A stretch of DNA of 64,000 nt from G965267185 sp965267185. GTDB taxonomy: Bacteria > Pseudomonadota > Alphaproteobacteria > UBA6615. Under the pieces are notes generated by a model. The model was not told where the DNA came from and did no database searches. It saw only the letters and a program-made list of their open reading frames with translations. The DNA is taken from assembly GCA_965267185.1 (NCBI GenBank), contig OZ253937.1:3224001-3288000 (forward strand). The letters are read 5' to 3'. Shown piece after piece: positions 25,596 to 35,028 of this stretch (the stretch's first letter is position 1; each line of letters begins with the position of its first letter). The position numbers and the translations under genes are program-made.

Positions 25596-26877
25596 AACCG
25601 CCATAGGACTGTTCGCGCTGATCTTGCTCTTGTTGGCCCGCGTGCCGCTGGGTTTCGGCATGTTGATTGTGGGATTTGTCGGCACGGCCGTGGTGCGTAG
25701 CCCAAATGCAGCTCTGGCCGGCATCAGTGCGACGATCTTCGATATAGCGATCTCGCCGTCTTTCGTCGTGTTGCCGTTATTCTTGCTCATGGGCGCCTTC
25801 GTCTCCCAAGCGCGGCTGTCGGATGACCTTTACGATGCCGCTCATGCCTGGCTTGGCCATTTCAAGGGTGGGCTGGCCATGTCGACGGTTGCGGCCAGCG
25901 GTGGTTTTGCGGCCGTGTCCGGCAATTCGGTTGCGACAGTGGTAACGATGGCGAAAGTCGCTCTGCCCTCCATGCGACGCTACGGTTATGGCGATAGCCT
26001 GGCAGCCGGCACCATCGCGGCGGGCGGCACGCTTGGAATTTTGATTCCGCCGAGTAACGCGCTGATCGTCTACGGGCTGCTGACCGAATCCGATGTCGGC
26101 CTACTGTTTTTGGCCGGAATCATCCCAGGACTGCTGACCATCGCACTGTACATCGGTGTGATCCGAGTGATTGTGGCTTTCCGGCCGGATCAGGGCCCGA
26201 CGGGTGATCGCACCGTCTGGTCGATCCGGTTCCGGTTGCTTCTACGGGTGTGGGGGGTCGTCGCCCTATTTCTGATGATCATGTTGGGCATCACGTTCGG
26301 CGTTTTTACGCCGACGGAAGCCGGTGCAGCTGGTGCGTTGGGAGCCCTGCTGTTTTCCGTCGGCCGAAAACGGATGTCCTGGCACGGCCTTTATTTGTCG
26401 CTGTTCGATGCCGGCAAGACCACGGCGATGCTATTCACCGTGATTTTTGGAGCGCTGGCGCTCAATCAATTCATTCAGTTGTCAGGTGTCGGTAACCAAT
26501 TGTCTGAATTTGTGACCGGCCTCAATGCGGGCCCGACGATCTCGCTCTTCGCTATCCTCGGCATTCTCATCGTTCTTGGCATGTTTATCGAGGGCCTGGC
26601 GATGATCCTGTTAGTGGTGCCGATCTTCGTGCCCATCGTGGATGCCATGGGCATTGACCTGATTTGGTTTGGTGTATTTCTGGTGGTCGCGACAGAGATA
26701 AGCCTGATCACGCCTCCGGTCGGCATCAACGTGTTTGTACTCAAAACCATGCTCAAGGATGTTGAGCTATCGACCATCTTCGCCGGCATCATGCCCTTCT
26801 TCACCGCCGATATTTTCCGTCTGATGCTGCTAATCTTTTTCCCGGCGCTGGCGCTCTACCTTCCGGGGCTCATCTGA
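25558..26877 (+). CDS. dctM: TRAP transporter large permease DctM
   Basis: Membrane subunit of 439 residues with about 12 helices that carries out Na+-coupled uptake with DctP and DctQ. Family blocks seen are AAVSGNSVATV, GGTLGILIPPSNALIVYG, GVFTPTEAGAAGALGA and SLITPPVGINVFVL. It overlaps dctQ by 38 bases and is convergent with the anti-sigma gene, with 16 bases between the stops. Confidence 0.95.
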   Translation: MEAPSFREALVLETAIGLFALILLLLARVPLGFGMLIVGFVGTAVVRSPNAALAGISATIFDIAISPSFVVLPLFLLMGAFVSQARLSDDLYDAAHAWLGHFKGGLAMSTVAASGGFAAVSGNSVATVVTMAKVALPSMRRYGYGDSLAAGTIAAGGTLGILIPPSNALIVYGLLTESDVGLLFLAGIIPGLLTIALYIGVIRVIVAFRPDQGPTGDRTVWSIRFRLLLRVWGVVALFLMIMLGITFGVFTPTEAGAAGALGALLFSVGRKRMSWHGLYLSLFDAGKTTAMLFTVIFGALALNQFIQLSGVGNQLSEFVTGLNAGPTISLFAILGILIVLGMFIEGLAMILLVVPIFVPIVDAMGIDLIWFGVFLVVATEISLITPPVGINVFVLKTMLKDVELSTIFAGIMPFFTADIFRLMLLIFFPALALYLPGLI

Positions 26878-26893
26878 CGACGCTTATCGAGAT

Positions 26894-27637
26894 CTAGGGC
26901 GCGCTGCGCCAGCCATCGCGCAACGCCGCCGCTTCTTCCTGCGGCGATAGCGGCGGTCCCGCACCCAGCGCGTCGAGCATAGCGTCGAGTGCGTCGGCCG
27001 CCGGGCCGGAAGCCGGCGTGTAGCCGTCGACGATTTCTCCAGTTGCCGGGGTGGCAACGACGATCTCGACATGCCATCGGCCGGTCGATCCACGGCATGC
27101 AATGCCGATTTCGAGCTCAGTGAGCGATGCGCTCGGGATCTCGAACTCCCGGCACGACCGTCCCCGGGCGTCCCGGAAAGAAAGCATCGGCACGACCCCA
27201 TCGTCGGAAGTCGTTCCGCTCGGCAGGTTTTCGAGCGCCGCATGAAGGGGGCCATCGATCGGCGTGTCGCCGAGTGTTGCCAACTTTTGCTCCGATGTGC
27301 GGTCGAAAAATGTGCCTGCATTGAAACCGATGACGAGCGCGACGCCGGCTGCAATCGCTGCTGGAGCCCACCTATTGAGCAGATGTTCGGGGCGCAGAAC
27401 GCTAACCTTGCCGGGCTCGCCGAAGATCGCTCCTTCGATCGGTGCCGGAACCGGTTCTTCGTCGGATACTGCGAAAGCTTCCTGAAGCAGCCGGTTGGAC
27501 CGTTCGATTTTCTCTGCATAGGTGCGCGCATCGGCATTGTCTTCGATCGTCTGCCGCAGCGCGTCGGCCTCGCGATCGTCTTCGATGGCGCCGTCGACCA
27601 GCGCTGCGATTTTCTCTTCCGACCATTCGCTCGTCAT
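26894..27637 (-). CDS. Membrane-anchored anti-sigma factor
   Basis: Product of 247 residues. The N-terminal about 80 residues are acidic and helical (EEKIAALVDGAIEDDREADALRQ), as in anti-sigma domains. One membrane helix follows at about residues 90-110 (WAPAAIAAGVALVIGFNAG), then a C-terminal outer domain with two cysteines (SCREFE and IACRG) that may pair. No HxxxCxxC zinc motif is present. It overlaps the upstream sigma gene by 4 bases, which is the main evidence for its role as that factor's inhibitor. Confidence 0.82.
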   Translation of the reverse strand: MTSEWSEEKIAALVDGAIEDDREADALRQTIEDNADARTYAEKIERSNRLLQEAFAVSDEEPVPAPIEGAIFGEPGKVSVLRPEHLLNRWAPAAIAAGVALVIGFNAGTFFDRTSEQKLATLGDTPIDGPLHAALENLPSGTTSDDGVVPMLSFRDARGRSCREFEIPSASLTELEIGIACRGSTGRWHVEIVVATPATGEIVDGYTPASGPAADALDAMLDALGAGPPLSPQEEAAALRDGWRSAP

Positions 27638-28134
27638 GACGCGGAATCCTCGATTAGGGGCAGTAGTTTGGCGCGCGCTCGGGCAAGCCGGCTCATCACG
27701 GTGCCGATGGGCGTATCGAGGATTGCGGCTGCTTCCTTATAGGAATAGCCCTCGATCGCGACGAGCGCCATTACGGCGCGTTGATCGTTGGGCAGTTCGG
27801 CGATTGCCGACTGCACCCGCGCCAGGAGCATCCGGTGCTCGGTCTGATCGGCGTGCCTGCCCTGGTCGGAGAGGCGGTCGAGCGTTTCTTGATCCGAGTC
27901 GGTAACCGAGCGCTTGCTGCGGCGCACGGCATCGATATGCGTTGTCTGGACGATCCGAAACATCCAGCTATCGAGCCGCGTGCCGGGTTCGAATTGATTG
28001 AGGCGGCTTATCGCCTTGGCACATGCTGTTTGCACGAGATCGTCTCCATCGTCCCGGTTGCCACAGATCGCATAAGCGAAGCGCCGCAGGTTCGGAACCA
28101 AAGCCGCGATATCGGCCTTCAAGGCGTCGCTCAT
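27634..28134 (-). CDS. ECF-family RNA polymerase sigma factor
   Basis: A 166-residue sigma factor with region 2 (RRFAYAICGNRDDGDDLVQTACAKAI, including the core-binding acidic patch) and region 4 (LPNDQRAVMALVAIEGYSYKEAAAILD, then PIGTVMSRLARAR). It overlaps the anti-sigma gene by 4 bases. Upstream there is a GGAAT-N16-CGTT promoter on the same strand (28167-28191), so it probably activates itself. The same motif faces the protease gene across the gap and recurs before the gene at 29813. Confidence 0.94.
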   Translation of the reverse strand: MSDALKADIAALVPNLRRFAYAICGNRDDGDDLVQTACAKAISRLNQFEPGTRLDSWMFRIVQTTHIDAVRRSKRSVTDSDQETLDRLSDQGRHADQTEHRMLLARVQSAIAELPNDQRAVMALVAIEGYSYKEAAAILDTPIGTVMSRLARARAKLLPLIEDSAS

Positions 28135-28166
28135 AACCGGCTCACCAATTCAACAACCTCGTCTAA

Positions 28167-28191
28167 AACGTGCCGTCTCTCGATTTATTCC
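28167..28191 (-). promoter_or_regulatory. ECF-type promoter for the sigma/anti-sigma genes
   Basis: On the minus strand GGAAT (28191-28187) is followed by exactly 16 bases and CGTT (28170-28167). This is the classical ECF -35/-10 form. The -10 ends about 32 bases before the sigma ATG at 28134. It is a mirror of the plus-strand copy 10 bases away. Confidence 0.78.
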
Positions 28192-28201
28192 CAAAAATTT
28201 C

Positions 28202-28226
28202 GGAATATTCTTTCCAATGCAACGTT
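28202..28226 (+). promoter_or_regulatory. ECF-type promoter for the subtilase gene
   Basis: GGAAT (28202-28206), exactly 16 bases, then CGTT (28223-28226). The -10 ends 36 bases before the GTG start at 28263. It has the same architecture as the promoters at 28167-28191 and 29735-29759. Confidence 0.78.
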
Positions 28227-28262
28227 ATCGAAGGTCTCCACCACCTCGAAAGGGCTCCTGTG

Positions 28263-29672
28263 GTGCGTATCTTCTTGTTCATACTCGTTTTTGCCATGGG
28301 TTTCGGTACTCAGCCGCACCTCACCGGAGGCGGCGATGTCGTCCCCTTTAAGGTCGCCGCGGCTGACGATGACGACGATGGTGACGGGGGGGATGATGGT
28401 GATGATGCTGGCGATGGCGGTGACGACGGCGACGACGGAGGTGAAGACTCTGGCAGCGGCGGCGATGATGACGGCGAGGAAAATGACGAAGATGATGACG
28501 ACGAAGAAGAAGAGGAACATGGCGCCGCGTCCGGGAGCTCGGGCTCCGGCGGTTTAGTCGGTTTGATCGAAAGTATTTTCGGCGGCGATTCCGGCGCCGA
28601 CTTTGTCGATAACGAGATCGTTGCGATCGGCACTAGCGGTCTGGCACCACAGGAAATATCCGGTCTTCGTGCGGCTGGTTTCGCCGTCATTTCGCAAGAT
28701 CGGCTAACCTCGCTTGGCGCAGTTGTCGTTCGATTGTCTGTCCCGTCGGGCGTCGATGCCGAGGAGGCGCTAGCGGTGGCGCGAGGCCTCGCCCCAAACG
28801 CCAGTTTCGATCTAAATCACCTTTACGGGCCAACTGGCGAGAGTTGCTCGTCCGGTAATTGCTGGAGCCGATACCTCACCGGGATGGCCAATCTGGAGCC
28901 GACGGCGTGCCGGCGCGGGGCGCCCATCGCCATTATCGATTCGCCGATCGAAACCGATCATCCGGCGCTTCGCGGCGCTAATGTCGAGACGCGCAGTTTT
29001 TTACCCGACGGTGTGTTCAGCGCGACCTCCGACCATGGAACGGCAATTGCGGCCTTGCTGGTCGGTGAGGGCACGTCCGGATCGAAACCGCTTGCGCCTG
29101 GCGCCCGTTTATTGGCGGCTGGAGCTTTGCGCATTATTGACGGACGTACGCAAGCGGATGTCGTCTCGATCGTGCGCAGCATCGATTGGGCGGTTTCGCG
29201 AAGAGCGCGCGTGATCGCAATGAGTTTCGAGGGCGCCTCCAACACTTTGCTTGCTTTTGCTGTCCAGACCGGGTCTCGCCGCGCCAACCTGGTGGCGGCG
29301 GCGGGAAACAGCGGGCCTCACGGGGCCGCGGCCTACCCGGCAGCTTATCCCGAGGTCATCGCGGTCGCCGCCGTAGATAAACGTATGCGGCCGTACCGGA
29401 GCGGCACGCGAGGCACCTACGTTGAGATCGCCGCGCCGGGCGTCGGAATCCTATCGGCGGGGCCGGACGGCACAGCTAAAGAGTGGACCGGCAGCAGCTT
29501 CGCCGTTCCCTACGTTGCGGCGGCTTTGCTGCGGGCAAGGGCCGAAACTCGCGGCGATGCCATGAAGGCGCGCACTCTCTTGAATAGGATGGCGATGGAT
29601 CTCGGTCCTCCGGGCCGTGACGAGGTCTACGGATACGGTCTTCTTCAGGTGCCCGCTGCGCGTTGCTGGTAG
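28263..29672 (+). CDS. Secreted subtilisin-like (S8) protease with Asp/Glu-rich linker
   Basis: About 469 residues from GTG 28263 (AAGGG upstream). A short hydrophobic leader (RIFLFILVFAMGFG) is followed by about 55 residues of nearly pure Asp, Glu and Gly. Next come a propeptide-like segment (EIVAIGTSGLAPQEI to FDLNHLYGP) and the S8 catalytic domain. The triad is visible: Asp in IIDSPIETDHP, His in SDHGTAIAALL and Ser in GSSFAVPYVAAAL, with the oxyanion Asn in AAAGNSGP. The acidic tract may bind Ca2+ or act as a spacer. It is divergent from the sigma gene and carries its own ECF promoter. Confidence 0.88.
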   Translation: MRIFLFILVFAMGFGTQPHLTGGGDVVPFKVAAADDDDDGDGGDDGDDAGDGGDDGDDGGEDSGSGGDDDGEENDEDDDDEEEEEHGAASGSSGSGGLVGLIESIFGGDSGADFVDNEIVAIGTSGLAPQEISGLRAAGFAVISQDRLTSLGAVVVRLSVPSGVDAEEALAVARGLAPNASFDLNHLYGPTGESCSSGNCWSRYLTGMANLEPTACRRGAPIAIIDSPIETDHPALRGANVETRSFLPDGVFSATSDHGTAIAALLVGEGTSGSKPLAPGARLLAAGALRIIDGRTQADVVSIVRSIDWAVSRRARVIAMSFEGASNTLLAFAVQTGSRRANLVAAAGNSGPHGAAAYPAAYPEVIAVAAVDKRMRPYRSGTRGTYVEIAAPGVGILSAGPDGTAKEWTGSSFAVPYVAAALLRARAETRGDAMKARTLLNRMAMDLGPPGRDEVYGYGLLQVPAARCW

Positions 29673-29734
29673 CCGTTTGGGCGGCCTTAATCGATGGTAC
29701 GGGAAGCCCGCCGAAACAAATATTTCAAACCACT

Positions 29735-29759
29735 GGAATAATGAGGTCGTTTGCTCGTT
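29735..29759 (+). promoter_or_regulatory. Third ECF-type promoter (P-loop/ABC-like genes)
   Basis: GGAAT (29735-29739), exactly 16 bases, then CGTT (29756-29759), 53 bases before ATG 29813. It sits in the 140-base gap after the protease stop. The match to the two promoters around the sigma gene suggests the following two genes belong to the same regulon. Confidence 0.72.
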
Positions 29760-29812
29760 CTCCCCACACAGCCGCTTCGTGGCTGCATCGAGTTGGTTAG
29801 GAGAAATTGAGC

Positions 29813-30868
29813 ATGCGTACCACCGAGCAGATAGACCTCACCCGCGTCAAACCTTCTTTCGTTACGCGTCGCGTAAACCACAATCATATTGACGGGCTGG
29901 ACCCGAGTGCCTCTAACCTCGTATCCGGGGACCTCGTTTTGGCTCGGGTCGAAGTGCTCGGTCAGCATGAGCGGATCGAGCGGCCGGACGGGCGCCGTGC
30001 CCGGCTATTTCCCGGCGACGAAGTTTTGCTCGCGTGTGGTGCACGTTACGCGCCCGATCAATTTGAAGCCGATTGTCCCACAGCAACCGGCCCCGCTCAT
30101 CTTGCAGCGGCGGGTGGCATCGCCGGCATCGTTCGAACGGGCCATGATCGCATGAAGCCGGCGACACTCATTTCGATACTCGGTGGCGTTTGTGATCGTG
30201 ACGGTCACCGCATCAACCTGCGGCGCTACGGTGTGGCCGTAGAGTTTCGGCCGATCGATGCGCCCGTGTTCGCCGTCTGCGGGACATCCATGAACGCCGG
30301 CAAAACGCACACCATGGCGTCTATTGTCCGCGGCTTTGCATTGCATGGGAAAAAGGTGGCGGCGATTAAGGTGACTGGCACCGGCGCCGGTGGCGACTGC
30401 TGGCATTTCAGAGATTCGGGTGCTCATCTCGTGCGCGATTTCACCGATGCCGGATTCGCGACGACCTATGGCACCGACGTTGCCGATATTTTTACGGGCG
30501 CGCAGCGGCTTATCGCGGAGGCCGCCGCCGCCGGCGCAGATATTATTGTCTTAGAACTCGCTGACGGTCTCTTCCAAGCTGAAACAGCCGGGCTTTTGCA
30601 GCTCGAGGCCTTTCGACAGCTCCTAACGGGTGTCGTTTTTGCGGCGGGCGATGCGATGGGAGCGGAAGCAGGAGCAGCCTGGCTGCTGCGCGCTGGCCAT
30701 GAGCTGCGAGCGATCTCGGGCCGCCTCACACAATCGCCGCTGGCCATGCGGGAACTCGCCAACGTCGTCGATCTGCCCTGTCTCGCACCGGCTGATCTTC
30801 TGCGCGAGGAAACCGTTGCTTGGTTGGCGGGAGACACTTTCACCGCACATGTTCCCACCGCCGCCTAA
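29813..30868 (+). CDS. P-loop NTPase, DUF1611-like
   Basis: Product of 351 residues. An N-terminal domain of about 155 residues contains RINLRRYGV and resembles a small beta-rich fold. Then a P-loop CGTSMNAGKTHT opens an NTPase domain with VAAIKVTGTGAGGD, Asp-rich switch-like segments and ADIIVLELADGLFQAET as a Walker-B-like strand. The NTPase part resembles DUF1611/dethiobiotin-synthetase-like proteins, but I am not certain. AGGAG lies 9 bases before ATG 29813. The next gene begins 11 bases downstream, so the two form an operon under the ECF-type promoter at 29735. Confidence 0.62.
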   Translation: MRTTEQIDLTRVKPSFVTRRVNHNHIDGLDPSASNLVSGDLVLARVEVLGQHERIERPDGRRARLFPGDEVLLACGARYAPDQFEADCPTATGPAHLAAAGGIAGIVRTGHDRMKPATLISILGGVCDRDGHRINLRRYGVAVEFRPIDAPVFAVCGTSMNAGKTHTMASIVRGFALHGKKVAAIKVTGTGAGGDCWHFRDSGAHLVRDFTDAGFATTYGTDVADIFTGAQRLIAEAAAAGADIIVLELADGLFQAETAGLLQLEAFRQLLTGVVFAAGDAMGAEAGAAWLLRAGHELRAISGRLTQSPLAMRELANVVDLPCLAPADLLREETVAWLAGDTFTAHVPTAA

Positions 30869-30879
30869 GGCGAGTTTCC

Positions 30880-32331
30880 ATGTCGCAGCGCGGCACGCTC
30901 CCAAGGATTTTGGCAGGTAGGCGGCGGGCCATATTCGCCCGGCTTCTCTGCAACGGCTTTCTGCAAGCGACGGTCGCTCTGGGTCTGCCGTTCGTCGTTT
31001 TTGCCAGCGAGAAATTGGCGGCTGTGGAGGCGGCGGTCTTGCTGGGGCTCCTCGCCGGAACGCTCGTCATTCTGCGGATTCGCGAGCTGATCGACGCCGA
31101 ACAGTTGGGGCTCGATTATGTCGCGCAAGTCCGGATGGCTCTGTTCGACGGCTTGGCGAACGGAACGGCGAGCACATCCCACGGCGTGGCCATGAGCCGC
31201 CTGATGAACGACCTCTCGGCGTTGAAAAATTGGGTCGGCCTCGGCGTGGCCCGCAGTATCGTCGCCGTACTGGCTTTCTCGGGCTGTTTGGTTGCTGCCG
31301 CCTCCATATCGATGCCCCACGCGGCGGTTATCGCCGCACCGGTTTTGCTGGTTGCGCTCGCGGCATCGATGCTGGTGGTTCCGCTTTTGCGGCGAGTCGC
31401 CGAAGTCAGGCGCGTCCGTGGAAAACTGGCAGGCCAACTCGGAGAGACGCTTCTCTCGCTGGGCGTCCTTCGTGCTTTCGAGCTCGCGCCGCGGAGTCGA
31501 AGGCGGATACGAAAAACCAGTCGCGCGCTCAATGCAGCGCTCGGCCGGCGCATGCGTATGGCTGGCTCGTTGCGGGCTTTTCCTGAGGCGATTCTACCTT
31601 GTACGGCGGCGTCGGCTATTCTCTTCGGGCTGCCGCTGCGGGCCGATTCGGTAAGCCTGTTGCTCCTGGCGGGATTAGCGATAACGCCGGTTCGCCAGAT
31701 TTTACGGGCCATCGAATATCGCTGCACGTTTTTGATTGCGCGCGACCGTCTTGCCAAAGGGCTCGGCGTAAAATCCGAGAGCGATCCTGCGCCAAAGGCC
31801 AAGCCGGCGCGTCCGGCGCCCGGCCTTCAAGTTTTGCAGGGTCCGGTTGATGAGGTTTGGGAGAAAATTGCCGCCGAAGGCATGACCGTGACGGCATCGG
31901 CGCCGTTATTCCGGCGCTCGCTGCGGCGGAATATCGATATCGCAGGCAAGTTCCGCGGGAACGATGATGGGCTTTGTGAGATTGCGGAATTTTGCGGTCT
32001 GTTAGAGCCGCATATAGCGCCCGATGGCCTCGATACCCGCTTGTTGCCTGAGGACACGCCGGTTACGGAAGGCTGGCAGGCTCGATTGTCGTTGGCGCGC
32101 GCTCTCGCGTTTGGTGTCGCCGCGCTTGCGGTCAATGCGCCCGTTCTGCTCGTCGATGCGAAGGGGCGCGCCATGTTGCGCGCGCTCCCGGACCGCTTCG
32201 GGGTTCACCTGAAGTTGGCGGTCGGCGATCTCGATTTCGACGAGTTGTGCAATGGAGCACCATCGGCGGCGCTAACGCCGGACAAAGGCCCATCCGGCGC
32301 GGACGCCTCATTACGCTTAGTGAACAGTTAG
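30880..32331 (+). CDS. ABC-exporter-like protein with degenerate ATPase domain
   Basis: About 483 residues. The first about 310 form an ABC-exporter-like membrane domain (helices near LCNGFLQATVALGLPFVVF, VARSIVAVLAFSGCL, VIAAPVLLVALAASML). The rest follows an exporter nucleotide-binding domain from the Q-loop on: VTASAPLFRRSLRRNI, CGLLEPH, LARALAFG, APVLLVD. Walker A is absent, the LSGGQ site reads VTEGW, and the Walker B Glu position is Ala (VDAKG). It should not hydrolyse ATP itself. ATG 30880 is 11 bases after the P-loop NTPase gene, which might supply energy or regulation. Confidence 0.75.
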   Translation: MSQRGTLPRILAGRRRAIFARLLCNGFLQATVALGLPFVVFASEKLAAVEAAVLLGLLAGTLVILRIRELIDAEQLGLDYVAQVRMALFDGLANGTASTSHGVAMSRLMNDLSALKNWVGLGVARSIVAVLAFSGCLVAAASISMPHAAVIAAPVLLVALAASMLVVPLLRRVAEVRRVRGKLAGQLGETLLSLGVLRAFELAPRSRRRIRKTSRALNAALGRRMRMAGSLRAFPEAILPCTAASAILFGLPLRADSVSLLLLAGLAITPVRQILRAIEYRCTFLIARDRLAKGLGVKSESDPAPKAKPARPAPGLQVLQGPVDEVWEKIAAEGMTVTASAPLFRRSLRRNIDIAGKFRGNDDGLCEIAEFCGLLEPHIAPDGLDTRLLPEDTPVTEGWQARLSLARALAFGVAALAVNAPVLLVDAKGRAMLRALPDRFGVHLKLAVGDLDFDELCNGAPSAALTPDKGPSGADASLRLVNS

Positions 32332-32336
32332 GGATT

Positions 32337-32413
32337 TGGCGCGCCCGACAGGATTCGAACCTGTGACCTTCGGCTTCGGAGGCCGACACTCTATCCAGCT
32401 GAGCTACGGGCGC
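32337..32413 (-). tRNA. tRNA-Arg (anticodon CCG)
   Basis: The minus strand folds as a cloverleaf of 77 bases: acceptor GCGCCCG/CGGGCGC, D-loop AGCTGGAT, anticodon stem TCGGC/GCCGA with loop CTCCGAA, and T-arm ACAGG-TTCGAAT-CCTGT. Anticodon CCG reads CGG. The discriminator is G and the 3' CCA is encoded (32337-32339). It is convergent with the ABC-like gene, 5 bases beyond its stop. Confidence 0.96.
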
Positions 32414-32580
32414 GCGTTGCGATGACATTACGCTTTTGTTCGACTCGGTCAAGCGCGTCGCGGACATCACTGCTTGGTGAGGCTTCCCGGCCGTGCGTTG
32501 ATCGTCATCGGAGATGCGCCCATATTACGTCTTCGCCCCGCGACACCGGGATGGCTGATCAACGACAGGGATTGCGCGCC

Positions 32581-33027
32581 ATGGCTGATAGCGAGGTAAA
32601 CGTAAAAGGCGATGCCGGCGAAAGCGGCGGTAAGGTCGTCAAGAGCGACGCGGAATGGCGCGCGCAGCTAACGCCCGAGCAATACCATGTCACCCGCCAA
32701 CACGGCACGGAGCCGCCGTTCAGCGGCGCCTACGATCAGTGCAAGGATCAAGGCATCTACAAGTGTATATGCTGCGGCAATCCGCTGTTCGACTCGGCCC
32801 AAAAATTCGATTCGGGCACCGGCTGGCCGAGTTTCTACGACACCATCACGCGGGACGCGGTCGACGACCGAAAGGACCGCAGCTTTTTCATGGTACGAAC
32901 CGAGATTGTGTGTGCCAAGTGCGACGCCCATTTGGGACATGTATTTCCGGACGGCCCGCCGCCGACCGGACTACGCTATTGTATGAACTCACTGGCACTC
33001 AATCTGGAAAAGAACGACGCGGACTAA
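32581..33027 (+). CDS. msrB: Peptide-methionine (R)-S-oxide reductase
   Basis: About 148 residues. It reduces methionine R-sulfoxide in proteins. The zinc-binding pairs CICC and CAKC, the FDSGTGWPSF segment and the active-site Cys in RYCMNS are all present. ATG 32581 matches the usual cytosolic length; in-frame ATG 32551 would add 10 residues. The stop overlaps the convergent lipoprotein hydrolase gene by 4 bases. Confidence 0.95.
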   Translation: MADSEVNVKGDAGESGGKVVKSDAEWRAQLTPEQYHVTRQHGTEPPFSGAYDQCKDQGIYKCICCGNPLFDSAQKFDSGTGWPSFYDTITRDAVDDRKDRSFFMVRTEIVCAKCDAHLGHVFPDGPPPTGLRYCMNSLALNLEKNDAD

Positions 33028-34019
33028 CGCTGCGCCAAGGCGTTAAATGGATCTATGGCATCGGCGCCCGACGGCAAGCCTGCATCGGGCGCAACCAGCC
33101 AAGTCAGTATGTCCTGCCACGCCGTTTCGGCCTTTAAATCACGCAGTAGCATATGAAAACCGGCATTGTAGATCGCGACCTTGCGCTCACTTTGCGATGG
33201 CAAGCTGGCCAACATATCGAGAGTGGCGTCCGCCGGAATGATGTCGTCGTTGGCGCCGTAGAGAATGAGCGACCGGGCATCGAATTCCGCCGCACCGGCG
33301 AGCGCGGCGTCCATTAAATTTGTGATACCCCATAGCGCGTCGACCCGTGTCTCTTTGATCACCAGCGGGTCGCGGCCGAGCGCGCGTAGCATTTCGATAT
33401 TGTCGGAGGGTTGACGGCCCAGGCCGCGGCCGCTGACGCGCAGCCAGGGCGTTGTGTAGGTGGAAATCCACAACGCAGCGGTCTGATAGAACGGCATGGT
33501 GGGGCGGCCCCAGACCGCCGGCGCCACCAGAATAATCCCGTCGGCGGGATAGGGCGCTTCCGCCCACGCCGCCATCAACACGCCGCCGCCCATGCTTTCG
33601 CCCAGCGCGTGGACGGGCAAACCCGGATAGTCTCTTCGGACGGTCGTAAGGATATCGCGGAAGTCGGCCGTCAGGGTCTCCGTGCCGGCCCAAATGCCGG
33701 GCTCCGGCGCGGCGCCAAAGCCGCGCTGGTCATAGGCTAGCACCGCGATTCCGTTTTCGGCGAGAAACGCGCCGATGTCGGCGAACGCGTTGCTGTAGTC
33801 GTTGAAGCCATGGAGCGCGATGACGACCGCTTTGGGGGCGCTGTCGGGCTGCCAGCGTTTGAGCGGCAGGGTCAGGCCGTCGCGGGTCGAAAAGCTATCG
33901 GCGGTCAGTTGCGGGGTCATCGATCGAGATGGGTCGGGGCCAGGCTCTTGTAAACGCGGCGCGCACGCGGCGAGCGTGAGCACGATCAGCAGGATGAGAG
34001 AATAGGGTCGCATGCCCAT
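33024..34019 (-). CDS. Alpha/beta-hydrolase lipoprotein (lysophospholipase-like)
   Basis: About 331 residues. The N-terminus is a lipoprotein signal (SLILLIVLTLAAC, lipobox LAAC). The hydrolase core has HGFNDYSNAF, the nucleophile elbow GESMGGG, an acidic residue in YGANDDIIP and the final His in NAGFHMLLRD. This pattern fits the serine aminopeptidase/monoacylglycerol lipase group. The start is at ATG 34019 or 34013. It follows the ABC ATPase gene by 22 bases on the same strand, so they may be co-expressed. Confidence 0.85.
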   Translation of the reverse strand: MGMRPYSLILLIVLTLAACAPRLQEPGPDPSRSMTPQLTADSFSTRDGLTLPLKRWQPDSAPKAVVIALHGFNDYSNAFADIGAFLAENGIAVLAYDQRGFGAAPEPGIWAGTETLTADFRDILTTVRRDYPGLPVHALGESMGGGVLMAAWAEAPYPADGIILVAPAVWGRPTMPFYQTAALWISTYTTPWLRVSGRGLGRQPSDNIEMLRALGRDPLVIKETRVDALWGITNLMDAALAGAAEFDARSLILYGANDDIIPADATLDMLASLPSQSERKVAIYNAGFHMLLRDLKAETAWQDILTWLVAPDAGLPSGADAIDPFNALAQR

Positions 34020-34041
34020 GCGGTGCGCAGTCCCGTGGCTT

Positions 34042-35028
<987 letters not shown>

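Noticed and set aside
28360..28530. Acidic tract as a CRISPR array or simple microsatellite
   Set aside because: No constant repeat and spacer length is present; the GAY/GGY units are irregular and keep the protease frame.
28310..28690. Minus-strand Ser/Pro-rich frame opposite the acidic tract
   Set aside because: Its poly-Ser/Pro composition is just the complement of the Asp/Glu codons in the subtilase gene.
32337..32413. tRNA-Arg as an attachment site of a mobile element
   Set aside because: No partial duplicate of the tRNA 3' end or integrase was seen near it, and flanking composition is ordinary.
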